A DNA stretch of 64,000 bases from Lachnospiraceae bacterium (GCA_017518185.1 JAFWWB010000091.1:24302-88301), one strand, 5' to 3'. Positions 18,067 through 26,428 are shown, counted from the first letter of the stretch. The notes: generated from the sequence alone by a model not told the origin. Program-made: numbers and translations.

Positions 18067-19701
18067 ATGCCCATCATTGATTATCTTGAAAGAAACCACA
18101 AACTCTACGGGGACGAGGTCGCGCTCATAGAACTGAATCCCGAAGAGAAGGAGACCAGACGCATCACCTGGAAGGAGTACTCGCTGATACAGCAGACTGA
18201 GGACAGGCCTTACCGCAGGGAGATAAGCTGGAAGGTCTTTGACGAAAAAGCAAACCGCTGCGCAAACATGCTGCTGGAAAGAGGTATAAAGCGCGGGGAC
18301 AAGGTCGCGATACTTATGATGAACTGTCTCGAGTGGCTGCCCATCTACATGGGAATACTGAAGACAGGCGCCCTTGCGGTTCCTTTTAATTTCCGTTATT
18401 CCGCAGACGAGATACTCTACTGCGCGGATCTTGCGGAAGTGGATATACTGCTCTTCGGTCCGGAGTTCATCGGACGTATCGAATCAATAGTTGATAAGCT
18501 TTCCAGGAACAGACTGCTCATGTATGTGGGTGAGAACTGTCCTACCTTTGCGGAGAGCTACCGTGAACTGGTTGCCGACTGCTCAAGCGAAAAGCCGGAT
18601 ATAAAGATCAGCGACGATGATTACGCTGCGATCTATTTTTCATCGGGAACAACAGGTTTCCCCAAGGCTATACTGCATAAGCATTTAAGTCTTATGACTG
18701 CTGCAGAGGTGGAGCAGAAGCATCATTCAACGGGACGCGACGACTGCTTCTTATGCATCCCTCCCCTGTATCACACCGGAGCAAAGATGCACTGGATGGG
18801 AAGTCTTGTTGCGGGATCAAAGGCAGTGCTCCTGAAAGGAACAAAACCGAAGTACATCTTTGATGCGGTATCGAGAGAACACTGCACCATAGTCTGGCTT
18901 TTGGTTCCCTGGGCGCAGGATATACTTGATGAGCTTGATGCGGGAACCTTAAAGAAAGAGGATTACGAGCTTTCACAGTGGAGACTGATGCACATCGGTG
19001 CACAGCCTGTTCCTCCTTCACTTATAAAAAGATGGAAGACATACTTCCCGGATCACCAGTATGATACCAACTACGGTCTCAGCGAATCCATAGGACCCGG
19101 CTGTGTGCATCTCGGCGTCGAGAACATTCACAAGGTTGGAGCCATCGGCGTTCCCGGTTACGGCTGGCAGTGTAAGATCGTTGACGAAAACGGAAACGAA
19201 GTCACGAGGGGAGAAGCCGGAGAACTCTGCGTTAAGGGCAACGGCGTGATGGAATGTTATTACCGTAACGAAGAAGCAACAAAGGAAGTATTGAAGGACG
19301 GCTGGTTATTTACCGGAGATGTCGCCATGCAGGATGAAGACGGTTTCATCTTCCTTGTGGACAGAAAAAAAGATGTCATCGTTTCCGGCGGAGAAAATCT
19401 CTATCCCGTGCAGATAGAAGATTTCTTAAGGCAGTATGATAAGATAAGCGACGTTGCAGTAATAGGACTTCCGGATCCCAGACTCGGCGAGATCGCAGGC
19501 GCCGTTATCCAGATCAAGGAAGGAATGGAATGCAGCGAAGAAGAGATAAATGAATTCTGCCAGGGAATGCCCAGATACAAGAGACCCCGGAAGATAATAT
19601 TCGCAGACGTTCCCAGGAATCCTACAGGAAAGATAGAAAAGCCTCTGCTCAGAAAACGCTACAGTGTTGAACGCCTTGTGGAGCGGGAGAACGAGGGGTG
19701 A
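18067..19701 (+). CDS. Acyl-CoA synthetase, AMP-binding (ANL) family
   Basis: A 544-residue adenylate-forming enzyme that should activate a carboxylic acid, probably a medium- or long-chain fatty acid, to its CoA thioester through an acyl-AMP. Motifs are the phosphate loop YFSSGTTGFPKAILH, NYGLSES, the hinge region GWLFTGDVAMQDEDG and VSGGENLYPVQIEDFL, with the C-terminal catalytic Lys in NPTGKIEKPLL. The start is ATG 18067 with GAGGAGG about 9 bases upstream; the GTG at 18049 overlaps the ribosome site. It follows glgP by 14 bases and precedes a thioesterase, an odd mix with sugar genes. The substrate is uncertain. Confidence 0.87.
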   Translation: MPIIDYLERNHKLYGDEVALIELNPEEKETRRITWKEYSLIQQTEDRPYRREISWKVFDEKANRCANMLLERGIKRGDKVAILMMNCLEWLPIYMGILKTGALAVPFNFRYSADEILYCADLAEVDILLFGPEFIGRIESIVDKLSRNRLLMYVGENCPTFAESYRELVADCSSEKPDIKISDDDYAAIYFSSGTTGFPKAILHKHLSLMTAAEVEQKHHSTGRDDCFLCIPPLYHTGAKMHWMGSLVAGSKAVLLKGTKPKYIFDAVSREHCTIVWLLVPWAQDILDELDAGTLKKEDYELSQWRLMHIGAQPVPPSLIKRWKTYFPDHQYDTNYGLSESIGPGCVHLGVENIHKVGAIGVPGYGWQCKIVDENGNEVTRGEAGELCVKGNGVMECYYRNEEATKEVLKDGWLFTGDVAMQDEDGFIFLVDRKKDVIVSGGENLYPVQIEDFLRQYDKISDVAVIGLPDPRLGEIAGAVIQIKEGMECSEEEINEFCQGMPRYKRPRKIIFADVPRNPTGKIEKPLLRKRYSVERLVERENEG

Positions 19702-19702
19702 T

Positions 19703-20119
19703 ATGAAAACTCTAGAAGAACTCAGGGAATTTTTTGCAAAGGATAATTTCGCAACGCAGCAGACAGGCATAGTGATAGAAGATGCGGCACCGGGATACGC
19801 AAAGGTAAGTATTGAGATCGACGACCGTCACATTAACGGCATAGGAAGAGTGATGGGCGGTGTGTATTTTACTCTTGCGGACTTTGCCGCATCCGTTGCA
19901 AAGAATCAGGATTTCGATGAAGAGATGAGTGTGGCGATGAACGGACAGATGGATTTCATCTCCTCCGCCAGCGAAGGAAAACTTTTCGCGGAAGCCCGTA
20001 TTATAAAGGACGGAAGGAAGATATCTTTCTGTGAGATAAAGATATTTGATGAAAAAGAAAAACTCATCGCAAGGTCGAATATAACTTCCTATAAGGTGAA
20101 AGAAAAAACCAACGTTTGA
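19703..20119 (+). CDS. PaaI-like hotdog-fold thioesterase
   Basis: A 138-residue single hotdog domain of the PaaI/YbgC-type acyl-CoA thioesterases, which hydrolyse acyl- or aryl-CoA. The family signature is GRVMGGVYFTLADFAASVA, giving the catalytic Asp/Glu-bearing helix, followed by the strands SVAMNGQMDFISSASEG and LFAEARIIKDG. The start is ATG 19703, one base after the previous stop, with GAGGGG just upstream. Pairing with the acyl-CoA ligase suggests control or proofreading of the same CoA ester pool, which is inference. Confidence 0.82.
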   Translation: MKTLEELREFFAKDNFATQQTGIVIEDAAPGYAKVSIEIDDRHINGIGRVMGGVYFTLADFAASVAKNQDFDEEMSVAMNGQMDFISSASEGKLFAEARIIKDGRKISFCEIKIFDEKEKLIARSNITSYKVKEKTNV

Positions 20120-20225
20120 GAAATGTGCTTAAAAATCACTGAAATAGCTTGCATTTGAAAAAAATATAATGTAAACTGTTTTTCGAATAATGATTTCAAG
20201 CATTTCCAAAACGGAGGAGAAGAAA

Positions 20226-20849
20226 ATGGAAGCTGAAGAAAAGAAGGCTGTTAAGAAGCCTGCTGCAAAAAAGGCTGCAACGAAGAAGGCCGAGGAGAAG
20301 AAGCCTGCTGCAAAGAAAGCTTCTGCAGTAAAGAGTACTACCGCAAAGAAGACTACCGCAGCAAAGAAGGCTACTGCTACAAAGAGCACCACTGCTAAGA
20401 AGGCCGCTGCTACAAAGGCAGCTGCAGAAAAGAAGACCACTGCTGCAAAGGCAACAACCGCAAAGAAGGCAACCGCAGCAAAGAAGACCACTGCTGCAAA
20501 GGCAACAACCGCGAAGAAGGCAACCGCAGCAAAGAAGACTACTGCAAAGGCTGCTACCGCAAAGAAGGCAACCGCAGCAAAGAAGACTACCGCTGCAAAG
20601 GCAACGACCGCGAAGAAGGAAACTGCAGCGAAGAAGACTACTGCAAAGGCTGCTACCGCAAAGAAGGCAACCGCAGCAAAGAAGACCACTGCTGCAAAGA
20701 GCACTGCAAAGAAGGCTACAGCTGCTAAGACTACTGCAGCAAAGAAGCCCGCAGCAAAGAAGGCAACCGCTGCAAAGGCAACAAGCGCAAAGAAGACCAC
20801 CGCGGCAAAGAAGCCTGCAGCAAAGAAGACTACAAAGAAAGAGAACTGA
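20226..20849 (+). CDS. Histone H1-like Ala/Lys/Thr-repeat protein
   Basis: A 207-residue protein made almost only of Ala, Lys and Thr, with no aromatic residue. It has a short acidic start (MEAEEKKAV), then about 190 residues of degenerate KKxTAAK/TTAKKA units, with four KPAAKK segments. This matches the tails of eukaryotic H1 and bacterial H1-like nucleoid proteins, which bind DNA or RNA by charge; no globular domain is present. The start is ATG 20226 with CGGAGGAG upstream. A TATAAT at 20165-20170 may be its -10 box, though I find no good -35. It is likely a single unit, ending at the hairpin at 20882. A role in chromosome compaction is inference. Confidence 0.85.
   Translation: MEAEEKKAVKKPAAKKAATKKAEEKKPAAKKASAVKSTTAKKTTAAKKATATKSTTAKKAAATKAAAEKKTTAAKATTAKKATAAKKTTAAKATTAKKATAAKKTTAKAATAKKATAAKKTTAAKATTAKKETAAKKTTAKAATAKKATAAKKTTAAKSTAKKATAAKTTAAKKPAAKKATAAKATSAKKTTAAKKPAAKKTTKKEN
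20250..20840 (+). repeat. Degenerate tandem repeat coding for the Lys/Ala/Thr array
   Basis: Units around GCAAAGAAGRCYACYGC recur, partly arranged in longer near-identical blocks of about 50 bases (compare 20445-20495 with 20496-20545). Prone to slippage and assembly collapse, so the repeat number should be treated with care. Confidence 0.8.
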
Positions 20850-20881
20850 ATCAACGATCGGTTTTTGATCTGAGTTTAGCA

Positions 20882-20916
20882 AAAAACACCGGAGCCGAAA
20901 GTGCTTCGGTGTTTTT
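20882..20916 (+). terminator. Terminator after the H1-like gene
   Basis: Arms AAAAACACCG and CGGTGTTTTT enclosing an inner partial AGC/GCT pairing; the right arm supplies the T run. Confidence 0.7.
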
Positions 20917-20944
20917 GCAAAATTTATTGGAGAGAAAAGCATAA

Positions 20945-22453
20945 ATGAGAAGCAGCGGAATACTTCTTCCGGTAGCAAGTCTTGCATCGTCTTACGGTAT
21001 CGGAAGTTTTTCTAAGGAAGCATACGAGCTTATAGATTTTCTTAAGAGCGCAAAGCAGGGCTGGTGGCAGGTACTGCCCCTCGGACCGACGGGTTACGGC
21101 GATTCGCCTTACCAGTCTTTTTCCACTTTCGCGGGGAATCCTTATTTCATCGATCTTGATGAGCTGATCAAAAACGGCTGGCTCAAAAAAGAAGAAGTGG
21201 TGAAAGCAGACTGGGGAAAGGATCCCCATTACGTTGATTATGAAAAAGTATATCATTCGCGTTTTGAGCTTTTAAGAAAGGCATATAAGAACAGCGGGAT
21301 AGAAAACGATAAAGCTTACCAAAAATTCAAAAAGGAAAATGCATTCTGGCTTGACGACTATGCCCTCTTCATGGCATTGAAGAAAAAGTTCAGGGGAAGA
21401 AGTTTTCTTTTCTGGGATGAGCCGCTGAGGCTCCATGATAAGAAAGCGATAAAGAAAGCACTGGCTGAAAAAGAAGTTTCGGAAGAAACCGAAGTCTTAC
21501 GCTTCACTCAGTTCATGTTCTTTAAACAGTGGCATGCGCTGAAAAAATATGCAAACGAAAACGGCATAGGGATAATAGGTGACATACCTATCTATGTTGC
21601 TACAGACAGCGCCGACCGCTGGGGTAATCCCGAACTTTTCCAGCTGGATGAAAAAGGTTTTCCCAGGGCAGTGGCAGGCTGTCCTCCCGATTATTTTTCA
21701 GCAACGGGACAGCTATGGGGCAATCCGCTCTACGACTGGGAAGCTCATAAGAAGAGTGGTTTCGAATGGTGGCTTAAGAGACTGGCCTTCTGCTTTGATA
21801 TGTATGATACCGTGCGAATAGATCATTTCCGCGGTTTCGATGAATACTATTCCATACCTTACGGCGATCCCACAGCGGAATTCGGACACTGGGAAAAGGG
21901 ACCGGGCTTTGCGCTCTTTAAGACCATGAAGGAAAAACTCGGTGAAAAGAGTATCATCGCAGAGGATCTGGGATACCTTACGGAGAGTGTCAAAAAGCTG
22001 GTGAAGCGTACGGGTTATCCGGGAATGAAGATACTTGAATTCGCATTCGACAGCGCGGAGGATAATGATTATCTTCCCCACAATTTTGATAAGAACTGCA
22101 TCGTTTATACAGGCACCCATGACAATGATACTGCGGCAGGCTGGTACGAAAAACTGAAGAGGAAGGACCAGCAGTTTGCAAGGCATTATCTCGGGATCAA
22201 GAGCGGCGGACATATCGCCAGGGAACTGGTGAGACTTGCGATGGCAAGCGTGGCGGATACCTGTATCATACCGCTGCAGGATCATCTTGAACTGGGAAGC
22301 GAAGCACGGATCAATACACCCTCGACTCTGGGAGGAAACTGGAACTGGCGTATGGAAGCCGGGTCCCTTACCCCCGGCCTGGCAGATGAGATAAGAAGCC
22401 TCACCGAGCTCTATGCCAGGGAAGGAAACCATGCTTCCCCGAAGGAAAAGTGA
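20945..22453 (+). CDS. malQ: 4-alpha-glucanotransferase (amylomaltase)
   Basis: A GH77 enzyme of 502 residues, normal for the bacterial family. It moves alpha-1,4-glucan segments between malto-oligosaccharides, releasing glucose and making chains long enough for phosphorylase. Motifs are the start MRSSGILLPVASLASSYGIG, GWWQVLPLGPTGYGDSPY, the nucleophile Asp in VRIDHFRGFDEYYSIP, the acid/base Glu in IIAEDLGYLT, and TGTHDNDTAAGW. The start is ATG 20945 after GGAGAG. It is cytoplasmic and a metabolic partner of GlgP; a terminator separates it from the gene before. Confidence 0.94.
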   Translation: MRSSGILLPVASLASSYGIGSFSKEAYELIDFLKSAKQGWWQVLPLGPTGYGDSPYQSFSTFAGNPYFIDLDELIKNGWLKKEEVVKADWGKDPHYVDYEKVYHSRFELLRKAYKNSGIENDKAYQKFKKENAFWLDDYALFMALKKKFRGRSFLFWDEPLRLHDKKAIKKALAEKEVSEETEVLRFTQFMFFKQWHALKKYANENGIGIIGDIPIYVATDSADRWGNPELFQLDEKGFPRAVAGCPPDYFSATGQLWGNPLYDWEAHKKSGFEWWLKRLAFCFDMYDTVRIDHFRGFDEYYSIPYGDPTAEFGHWEKGPGFALFKTMKEKLGEKSIIAEDLGYLTESVKKLVKRTGYPGMKILEFAFDSAEDNDYLPHNFDKNCIVYTGTHDNDTAAGWYEKLKRKDQQFARHYLGIKSGGHIARELVRLAMASVADTCIIPLQDHLELGSEARINTPSTLGGNWNWRMEAGSLTPGLADEIRSLTELYAREGNHASPKEK

Positions 22454-22460
22454 AAACCGC

Positions 22461-22919
22461 TCAGAACTTTTTTGAGGAAAGGTAACTGTTGCTGTAGTTT
22501 TTGTCGAAGGTGACTTCCTCGCCGAACCATTCGGGAGGAACGAAGGAGGCGGCATCCTCTTCGGAATCAAACTCCACTTCAACAAAACGGAGGGGAGCAA
22601 AGGGAGCATCGAAGATATCCAGCTCCGCAGTGAGCCCCTTATCAAGGGGGATGAGATAACGGGTCTTTGAAATGATGTTGCCGTCAGCCTTTTCGAGGAG
22701 ATGGGCGTAGGCTTCCCCGGTCAGGGACAGATTATATTCCTCATGGCTCAGGACACCGCTGCCCTTATAGGTGAGGTAATACTCGTCATCCGACCTGCGG
22801 ACCCGGATCACGGGGGAAGTGTTCAGATAGCCCTGCTCTATCTTATGTTTTGCATAAGCATCAAGATCTCCCGGCAGGCTGCGGATAAGATATTTTTTCT
22901 CTATCTCCATGTTTTCCAT
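22461..22919 (-). CDS. CYTH-domain protein (triphosphate tunnel metalloenzyme)
   Basis: A 152-residue, single-domain member of the CYTH/TTM superfamily, which acts on inorganic or organic triphosphates using metal ions in a beta tunnel. The ExExK-type entry is MEIEKKYLI. Later strand motifs with alternating charged residues are present: VIRVRRSDDEYYLTYK, LTAELDIF and FVEVEFDSEEDA. Tripolyphosphatase activity is commonest among bacterial members, but adenylate cyclase cannot be excluded. The start is ATG 22919 with AAGGAG about 9 bases upstream. It is convergent with malQ, 7 bases apart, and divergent from the sigma factor gene. Confidence 0.85.
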   Translation of the reverse strand: MENMEIEKKYLIRSLPGDLDAYAKHKIEQGYLNTSPVIRVRRSDDEYYLTYKGSGVLSHEEYNLSLTGEAYAHLLEKADGNIISKTRYLIPLDKGLTAELDIFDAPFAPLRFVEVEFDSEEDAASFVPPEWFGEEVTFDKNYSNSYLSSKKF

Positions 22920-22956
22920 TATAAGGCTCCTTCCCGAATAACAGTATGACAGCAAC

Positions 22957-22985
22957 ATAGTAATACATGAAAATATTTTTTTCAA
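22957..22985 (-). promoter_or_regulatory. Possible promoter for the CYTH gene
   Basis: On the - strand: TTGAAA (22985-22980), a 17-base spacer and TACTAT (22962-22957), with a 5' leader of about 30 bases. Confidence 0.45.
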
Positions 22986-23012
22986 TATACATAAAAAATG
23001 AAAGGACGGTTC

Positions 23013-23029
23013 GTATCTATTACAGATAC
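23013..23029. repeat. Short palindrome before the sigma-factor ribosome site
   Basis: GTATCT-ATTAC-AGATAC, ending 5 bases before the GGGGGAG ribosome site of the sigma-factor gene. It could be an operator or an mRNA hairpin limiting translation. Confidence 0.45.
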
Positions 23030-23043
23030 ACCGGGGGAGAGAC

Positions 23044-23592
23044 GTGAGCGAAGAACAATTTGAACAATGCATCCGCGCCATCACCGAAGGTAACAGGGAC
23101 GGTCTCCGGCAGATCTACGAGGAGTATCATCCATGGCTTTACTCGGTCATATACGGTGTGCTGAGACACAGGGAACGGGCTGAAGACGTAGCCGCGGAGC
23201 TGTTCCTCAGGATATGGCGGACGGCCTCGCAGTATAAGCCCGGGAAAGGGCATAAGGGCTATCTTGCCACCATTGCCAGGAATATGGCCATAGACGAGCT
23301 CCGGAAATACCGGCATGAGGTATACGCCCCGCCGGGAGACGAGGGGGATGAGGATACGGCGGAGTTCGAACATGCGGATGACGGCCCCGGGCCGGAAGCG
23401 CAGACGGTGCAGAACATAAGCGTTTCCGAAGCTTTGTCGAAGCTGAACGAAAAGGAACGTGACGTAGTCAGCATGAAGATACTTTCCGATATGACCTTCC
23501 AGGAGATATCGGATGCCACGGGGATCCCGATGGGAACAGTAACCTGGAGATATCAGGCGGCTATGCGAAAGCTGAAAAAATATAATTATTGA
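23044..23592 (+). CDS. ECF-type RNA polymerase sigma factor
   Basis: A 182-residue sigma-70 family protein with only regions 2 and 4, as in extracytoplasmic-function sigma factors. Region 2 (~15-90) contains EEYHPWLYSVIYGVLRHRE, ERAEDVAAELFLRIW and the -10-binding segment IARNMAIDELRKYRH. Region 4 (~125-180) contains LNEKERDVVSMKILSDMTF and the helix-turn-helix EISDATGIPMGTVTWRYQAA. The start is GTG 23044 after GGGGGAGA. A 133-base structured gap and an anti-sigma-like gene follow on the same strand, the usual sigma/anti-sigma arrangement. Confidence 0.92.
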   Translation: MSEEQFEQCIRAITEGNRDGLRQIYEEYHPWLYSVIYGVLRHRERAEDVAAELFLRIWRTASQYKPGKGHKGYLATIARNMAIDELRKYRHEVYAPPGDEGDEDTAEFEHADDGPGPEAQTVQNISVSEALSKLNEKERDVVSMKILSDMTFQEISDATGIPMGTVTWRYQAAMRKLKKYNY

Positions 23593-23632
23593 GAAAGTCG
23601 CGAGGGTGAGCTTGCGAATCCCGAGAACAGCG

Positions 23633-23710
23633 GCAATTTGGCCATCGGCGAAGCCGATTCTGCATGGACAAATTGCATGTCTGTCAGGGAGCGAAGCGAG
23701 CTGAACAGAC
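23633..23710. repeat. Two consecutive hairpins between the sigma and anti-sigma-like genes
   Basis: Hairpin 1 has outer arms GCAATTTG (23633-23640) and CAAATTGC (23669-23676), with an inner ATCGGC-GAA-GCCGAT. Hairpin 2 has arms GTCTGT (23679-23684) and ACAGAC (23705-23710). There is no T run, so simple termination is unlikely; RNA processing or differential expression of the two genes is possible. Confidence 0.6.
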
Positions 23711-23725
23711 TGAAGAGGTACGGAT

Positions 23726-24544
23726 ATGGAAATGACAAGAGATCTTGAAAAAGAATATCGCGAATATGTACAGGCCTCTGCTCCGGATATCTGGGACAGG
23801 ATAGAACAGAAGCTGGATGCTGAGGCACAGGCGCCTGCAGAGAGCAGGGTCATAAGGAAGAAGGTCTTCCGCTGGCAGAGACTGGTGCTGCCTATAGCAG
23901 CTGCGGCCTGCGTGGCAGTGGCGATCCCGGCGCTTTTCATGAACAGGGAAGCTGCGAACATGACAGCGGCAGAACCCAGAGGCAGCTACGACGCTGCGGC
24001 GGGAGACGCGGCACCTAAGGCGAAGCAGATGAGATCGGAAACCGTGGCGGAATGCGAGGAGGCAGAGTATGATGCGGCAGCTGACGAAGCGGCATCGTAT
24101 AAGACCGACAGCAGCCTTAGCTTCACAGCCAACTATGATACGGAGGTGCAGAGCGCACTAAACTCAGGTGCCGCAATGGAGACTGAAGACTTCAGGGGTG
24201 CAGCCGCAGCGGGATCCTCCGAAGCGGCAGCGGCGGAAAGCGAAGAGGCATATTATGAAGAAGCAGAGGAGGATGAGGAGGCATGCGATGCGGAAGGGGC
24301 AGAGCCGGGCGGAAGCGTGCTGCTCATAAGCCTGAAGGAAGGAGTGAGCTCCAAAGAGATATACAAGCTGGCTGAAAAATATTCGCTGGAAGTCGTGACC
24401 ACATATGAAGGCTACGGGACCTGTGAGCTTAAACCCACGGAAGAACCTGGAGAGAAAGAGCTGCAGGAACTGATAGATAAGCTGGCTGAAGAGCCCGGGG
24501 TGCTCAGCGTAGATAAGAAAGTCATAGAGTGCGACCCGGAGTAA
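23726..24544 (+). CDS. Membrane anti-sigma-like protein with a subtilase-prodomain-like C-terminus
   Basis: A 272-residue protein. Residues 1-45 (LEKEYREYVQASAPDIWDRI) resemble the cytoplasmic start of clostridial anti-sigma proteins. One membrane helix spans ~52-72 (LVLPIAAAACVAVAIPALF). An outside Ala/Glu/Asp-rich linker follows (~75-195). The last ~75 residues (VLLISLKEGVSSKEIYKLAE, LEVVTTYEGYGTCELK, LAEEPGVLSVDKKVI) have the pattern of inhibitor-I9/fervidolysin-type prodomains. It should hold the sigma factor at the membrane. The C-terminal likeness is from pattern only. The start is ATG 23726 after GAGGT; it follows the sigma gene. Confidence 0.72.
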   Translation: MEMTRDLEKEYREYVQASAPDIWDRIEQKLDAEAQAPAESRVIRKKVFRWQRLVLPIAAAACVAVAIPALFMNREAANMTAAEPRGSYDAAAGDAAPKAKQMRSETVAECEEAEYDAAADEAASYKTDSSLSFTANYDTEVQSALNSGAAMETEDFRGAAAAGSSEAAAAESEEAYYEEAEEDEEACDAEGAEPGGSVLLISLKEGVSSKEIYKLAEKYSLEVVTTYEGYGTCELKPTEEPGEKELQELIDKLAEEPGVLSVDKKVIECDPE

Positions 24545-24577
24545 GCAGGAAAAGCCGTTCCCGTTTACCATAAAACC

Positions 24578-24606
24578 TTGAAAATAAGGAAAGGTTGTGA
24601 TAAAGT
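24578..24606 (+). promoter_or_regulatory. Possible promoter for the aspS operon
   Basis: TTGAAA (24578-24583), a 17-base spacer and TAAAGT (24601-24606). The hairpin at 24609 would then lie at the very start of the transcript, so this assignment is uncertain. Confidence 0.45.
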
Positions 24607-24608
24607 AT

Positions 24609-24637
24609 ACAACGCCGTGTTTCTGCGGCGTTGTTTT
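24609..24637 (+). terminator. Hairpin terminator after the anti-sigma-like gene
   Basis: Arms AACGCCG (24611-24617) and CGGCGTT (24626-24632), then GTTTTT, 32 bases before the aspS start codon. It could end the sigma operon or act as an aspS leader attenuator. Confidence 0.65.
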
Positions 24638-24668
24638 TCGTTATGCAGGTACAGAGGAGAACGTGGAA

Positions 24669-26414
24669 ATGAGCAATAAATACAGAAGTTTTGACCTTGG
24701 ACAGATAAGTGAGGAAAGGATAGGAGAAAACGTCCGTATCGCAGGCTGGATAGAGAATATCCGCGATCACGGCGGCGTTTCCTTTATAGATCTCCGTGAT
24801 ATGTACGGAGTGGTGCAGGTGGTCATGAGGGACACTTCCCTGCTGGAAGGCCTTAACCGTGAGGACTGTGTTTCCATAGAAGGCCCGGTGGAAAAGAGGG
24901 ACGAGGATACCTATAATCCGAAGATCCCTTCCGGAACCGTAGAAGTGGAGGCAAAGAGCGTGGAGGTGCTGGGCAAGGTTTACAGGCAGCTCCCCTTCGA
25001 GATCATGACCTCAAAGGAGACCAGGGAGGAAGTAAGGCTTAAGTACCGTTACCTGGATCTCCGTAACGCAAAGGTTAAGGACAATATCATTTTCCGTTCG
25101 AAGGTCATCGCATATCTCAGGCAGAAGATGACGGAGCTGGGCTTTATGGAGATCCAGACTCCCATACTCTGCGCATCCTCGCCCGAAGGAGCCAGGGACT
25201 ATATCGTTCCCTCCAGAAGATATAAGGGAAAGTTCTACGCTCTTCCCCAGGCGCCCCAGCAGTACAAGCAGCTGCTTATGGTGTCGGGCTTTGACAAGTA
25301 TTTCCAGATAGCGCCCTGCTTCCGTGATGAGGACGCAAGAGCAGACCGTTCTCCCGGCGAGTTCTACCAGCTTGATTTCGAGATGAGCTTTGCGACCCAG
25401 GAGGATGTGTTCAGGGTGGGTGAGGAAGTACTCAGCGAGTGCTTTAAGAAGTTTGCACCTGAGGGCTATGCGGTGAGCGATGCTCCTTTCCCCATCATTT
25501 CTTATAAAGAAGCGATGCTGAAGTACGGTACCGACAAGCCGGATCTCCGTAATCCCCTGGAGATAATCGACGTATCCGAGTTCTTCCAGCGCTGCAGCTT
25601 CAAGCCCTTCCACGGCAAGTGTGTAAGGGCGATAAACGTCCACAGCCAGATGTCCAAGGGCTTCCATGAAAAGCTCCTTAAGTTCGCACAGGGCATAGGC
25701 ATGGGCGGTCTGGGCTATCTTGAGGTCCAGGAGGATATGAGCTATAAGGGGCCCATCGACAAGTTCATCCCCGATGACATGAAGGGCGAGATAAAGGATA
25801 TCGCTGGGCTTCAGGCAGGCGATACCATCTTCTTCATCGCGGATAAGGAGAAGCAGGCCAGCCTTTTTGCGGGACAGATCAGAACGGAGCTCGGAGAAAA
25901 GCTGGAGCTCATCGAGAAGAACGCTTACAGGTTCTGCTATATAAATGATTTCCCCATGTATGAGTATGACGAGACGGAGAAGAAGATAGCCTTCACGCAC
26001 AATCCCTTCTCCATGCCCCAGGGCGGCCTTAAGGCTCTGGAGGAGGAGGATCCCCTCACCATACTTGCATGGCAGTATGACATCGTCTGCAACGGCGTGG
26101 AGCTTTCTTCCGGCGCCGTGAGAAACCATGACATGAAGATAATGGAGAAGGCCTTCGAGATCGCTGGCTACGATAAGGAAGTGCTGGCTGCAAAGTTCGG
26201 AGCCCTCTACAATGCCTTCCAGTTCGGAGCGCCCCCTCACGCAGGCATGGCTCCCGGCGTGGACAGGATGATAATGCTGCTCAGGGGCGAGGAGAACATC
26301 CGCGAAGTCATTGCTTTCCCCATGAGCGGGACCGCCCAGGATCTTATGTGCGGAGCGCCTTCGGAGGTCACGGAGCTTCAGCTGCGTGAGACCCATATAA
26401 AGATCAGGGACTGA
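24669..26414 (+). CDS. aspS: Aspartyl-tRNA synthetase, bacterial type
   Basis: Charges tRNA-Asp, and probably also tRNA-Asn, with aspartate in the cytoplasm. It is a class II synthetase of 581 residues. It has an N-terminal OB-fold (IRIAGWIENIRDHGGVSFID), motif 2 FRDEDARADRSPGEF, the GAD insertion that marks bacterial AspRS (~290-410), and motif 3 GVDRMIMLLRG. The start is ATG 24669 with GAGGAG about 9 bases upstream. gatC begins 14 bases downstream. Joint use with the GatCAB amidotransferase suggests a non-discriminating enzyme in indirect Asn-tRNA formation, which is inference. Confidence 0.93.
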   Translation: MSNKYRSFDLGQISEERIGENVRIAGWIENIRDHGGVSFIDLRDMYGVVQVVMRDTSLLEGLNREDCVSIEGPVEKRDEDTYNPKIPSGTVEVEAKSVEVLGKVYRQLPFEIMTSKETREEVRLKYRYLDLRNAKVKDNIIFRSKVIAYLRQKMTELGFMEIQTPILCASSPEGARDYIVPSRRYKGKFYALPQAPQQYKQLLMVSGFDKYFQIAPCFRDEDARADRSPGEFYQLDFEMSFATQEDVFRVGEEVLSECFKKFAPEGYAVSDAPFPIISYKEAMLKYGTDKPDLRNPLEIIDVSEFFQRCSFKPFHGKCVRAINVHSQMSKGFHEKLLKFAQGIGMGGLGYLEVQEDMSYKGPIDKFIPDDMKGEIKDIAGLQAGDTIFFIADKEKQASLFAGQIRTELGEKLELIEKNAYRFCYINDFPMYEYDETEKKIAFTHNPFSMPQGGLKALEEEDPLTILAWQYDIVCNGVELSSGAVRNHDMKIMEKAFEIAGYDKEVLAAKFGALYNAFQFGAPPHAGMAPGVDRMIMLLRGEENIREVIAFPMSGTAQDLMCGAPSEVTELQLRETHIKIRD

Positions 26415-26428
26415 TAAGGAGACAGATC

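Noticed and set aside
20250-20840. CRISPR-like repeat array
   Set aside because: The repeats are contiguous, in frame and code for a protein; there are no unique spacers.
20129-20987. Long - strand frames rich in Ala/Phe/Val or Cys/Leu/Ser opposite the H1-like gene
   Set aside because: They are mirror translations of the Lys/Ala/Thr tandem repeat and have no start signals.
24597-24668. A longer AspRS N-terminus from the GTG at 24597
   Set aside because: It would be encoded by the terminator hairpin; ATG 24669 has its own GAGGAG site and gives the standard N-terminus.
25011-26396. A 461-codon open frame on the - strand
   Set aside because: It lies wholly opposite aspS and its translation has no recognisable domain; it is a shadow of strong codon bias. 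The same holds for other long antisense frames, such as 5366-6643 and 38772-39728.
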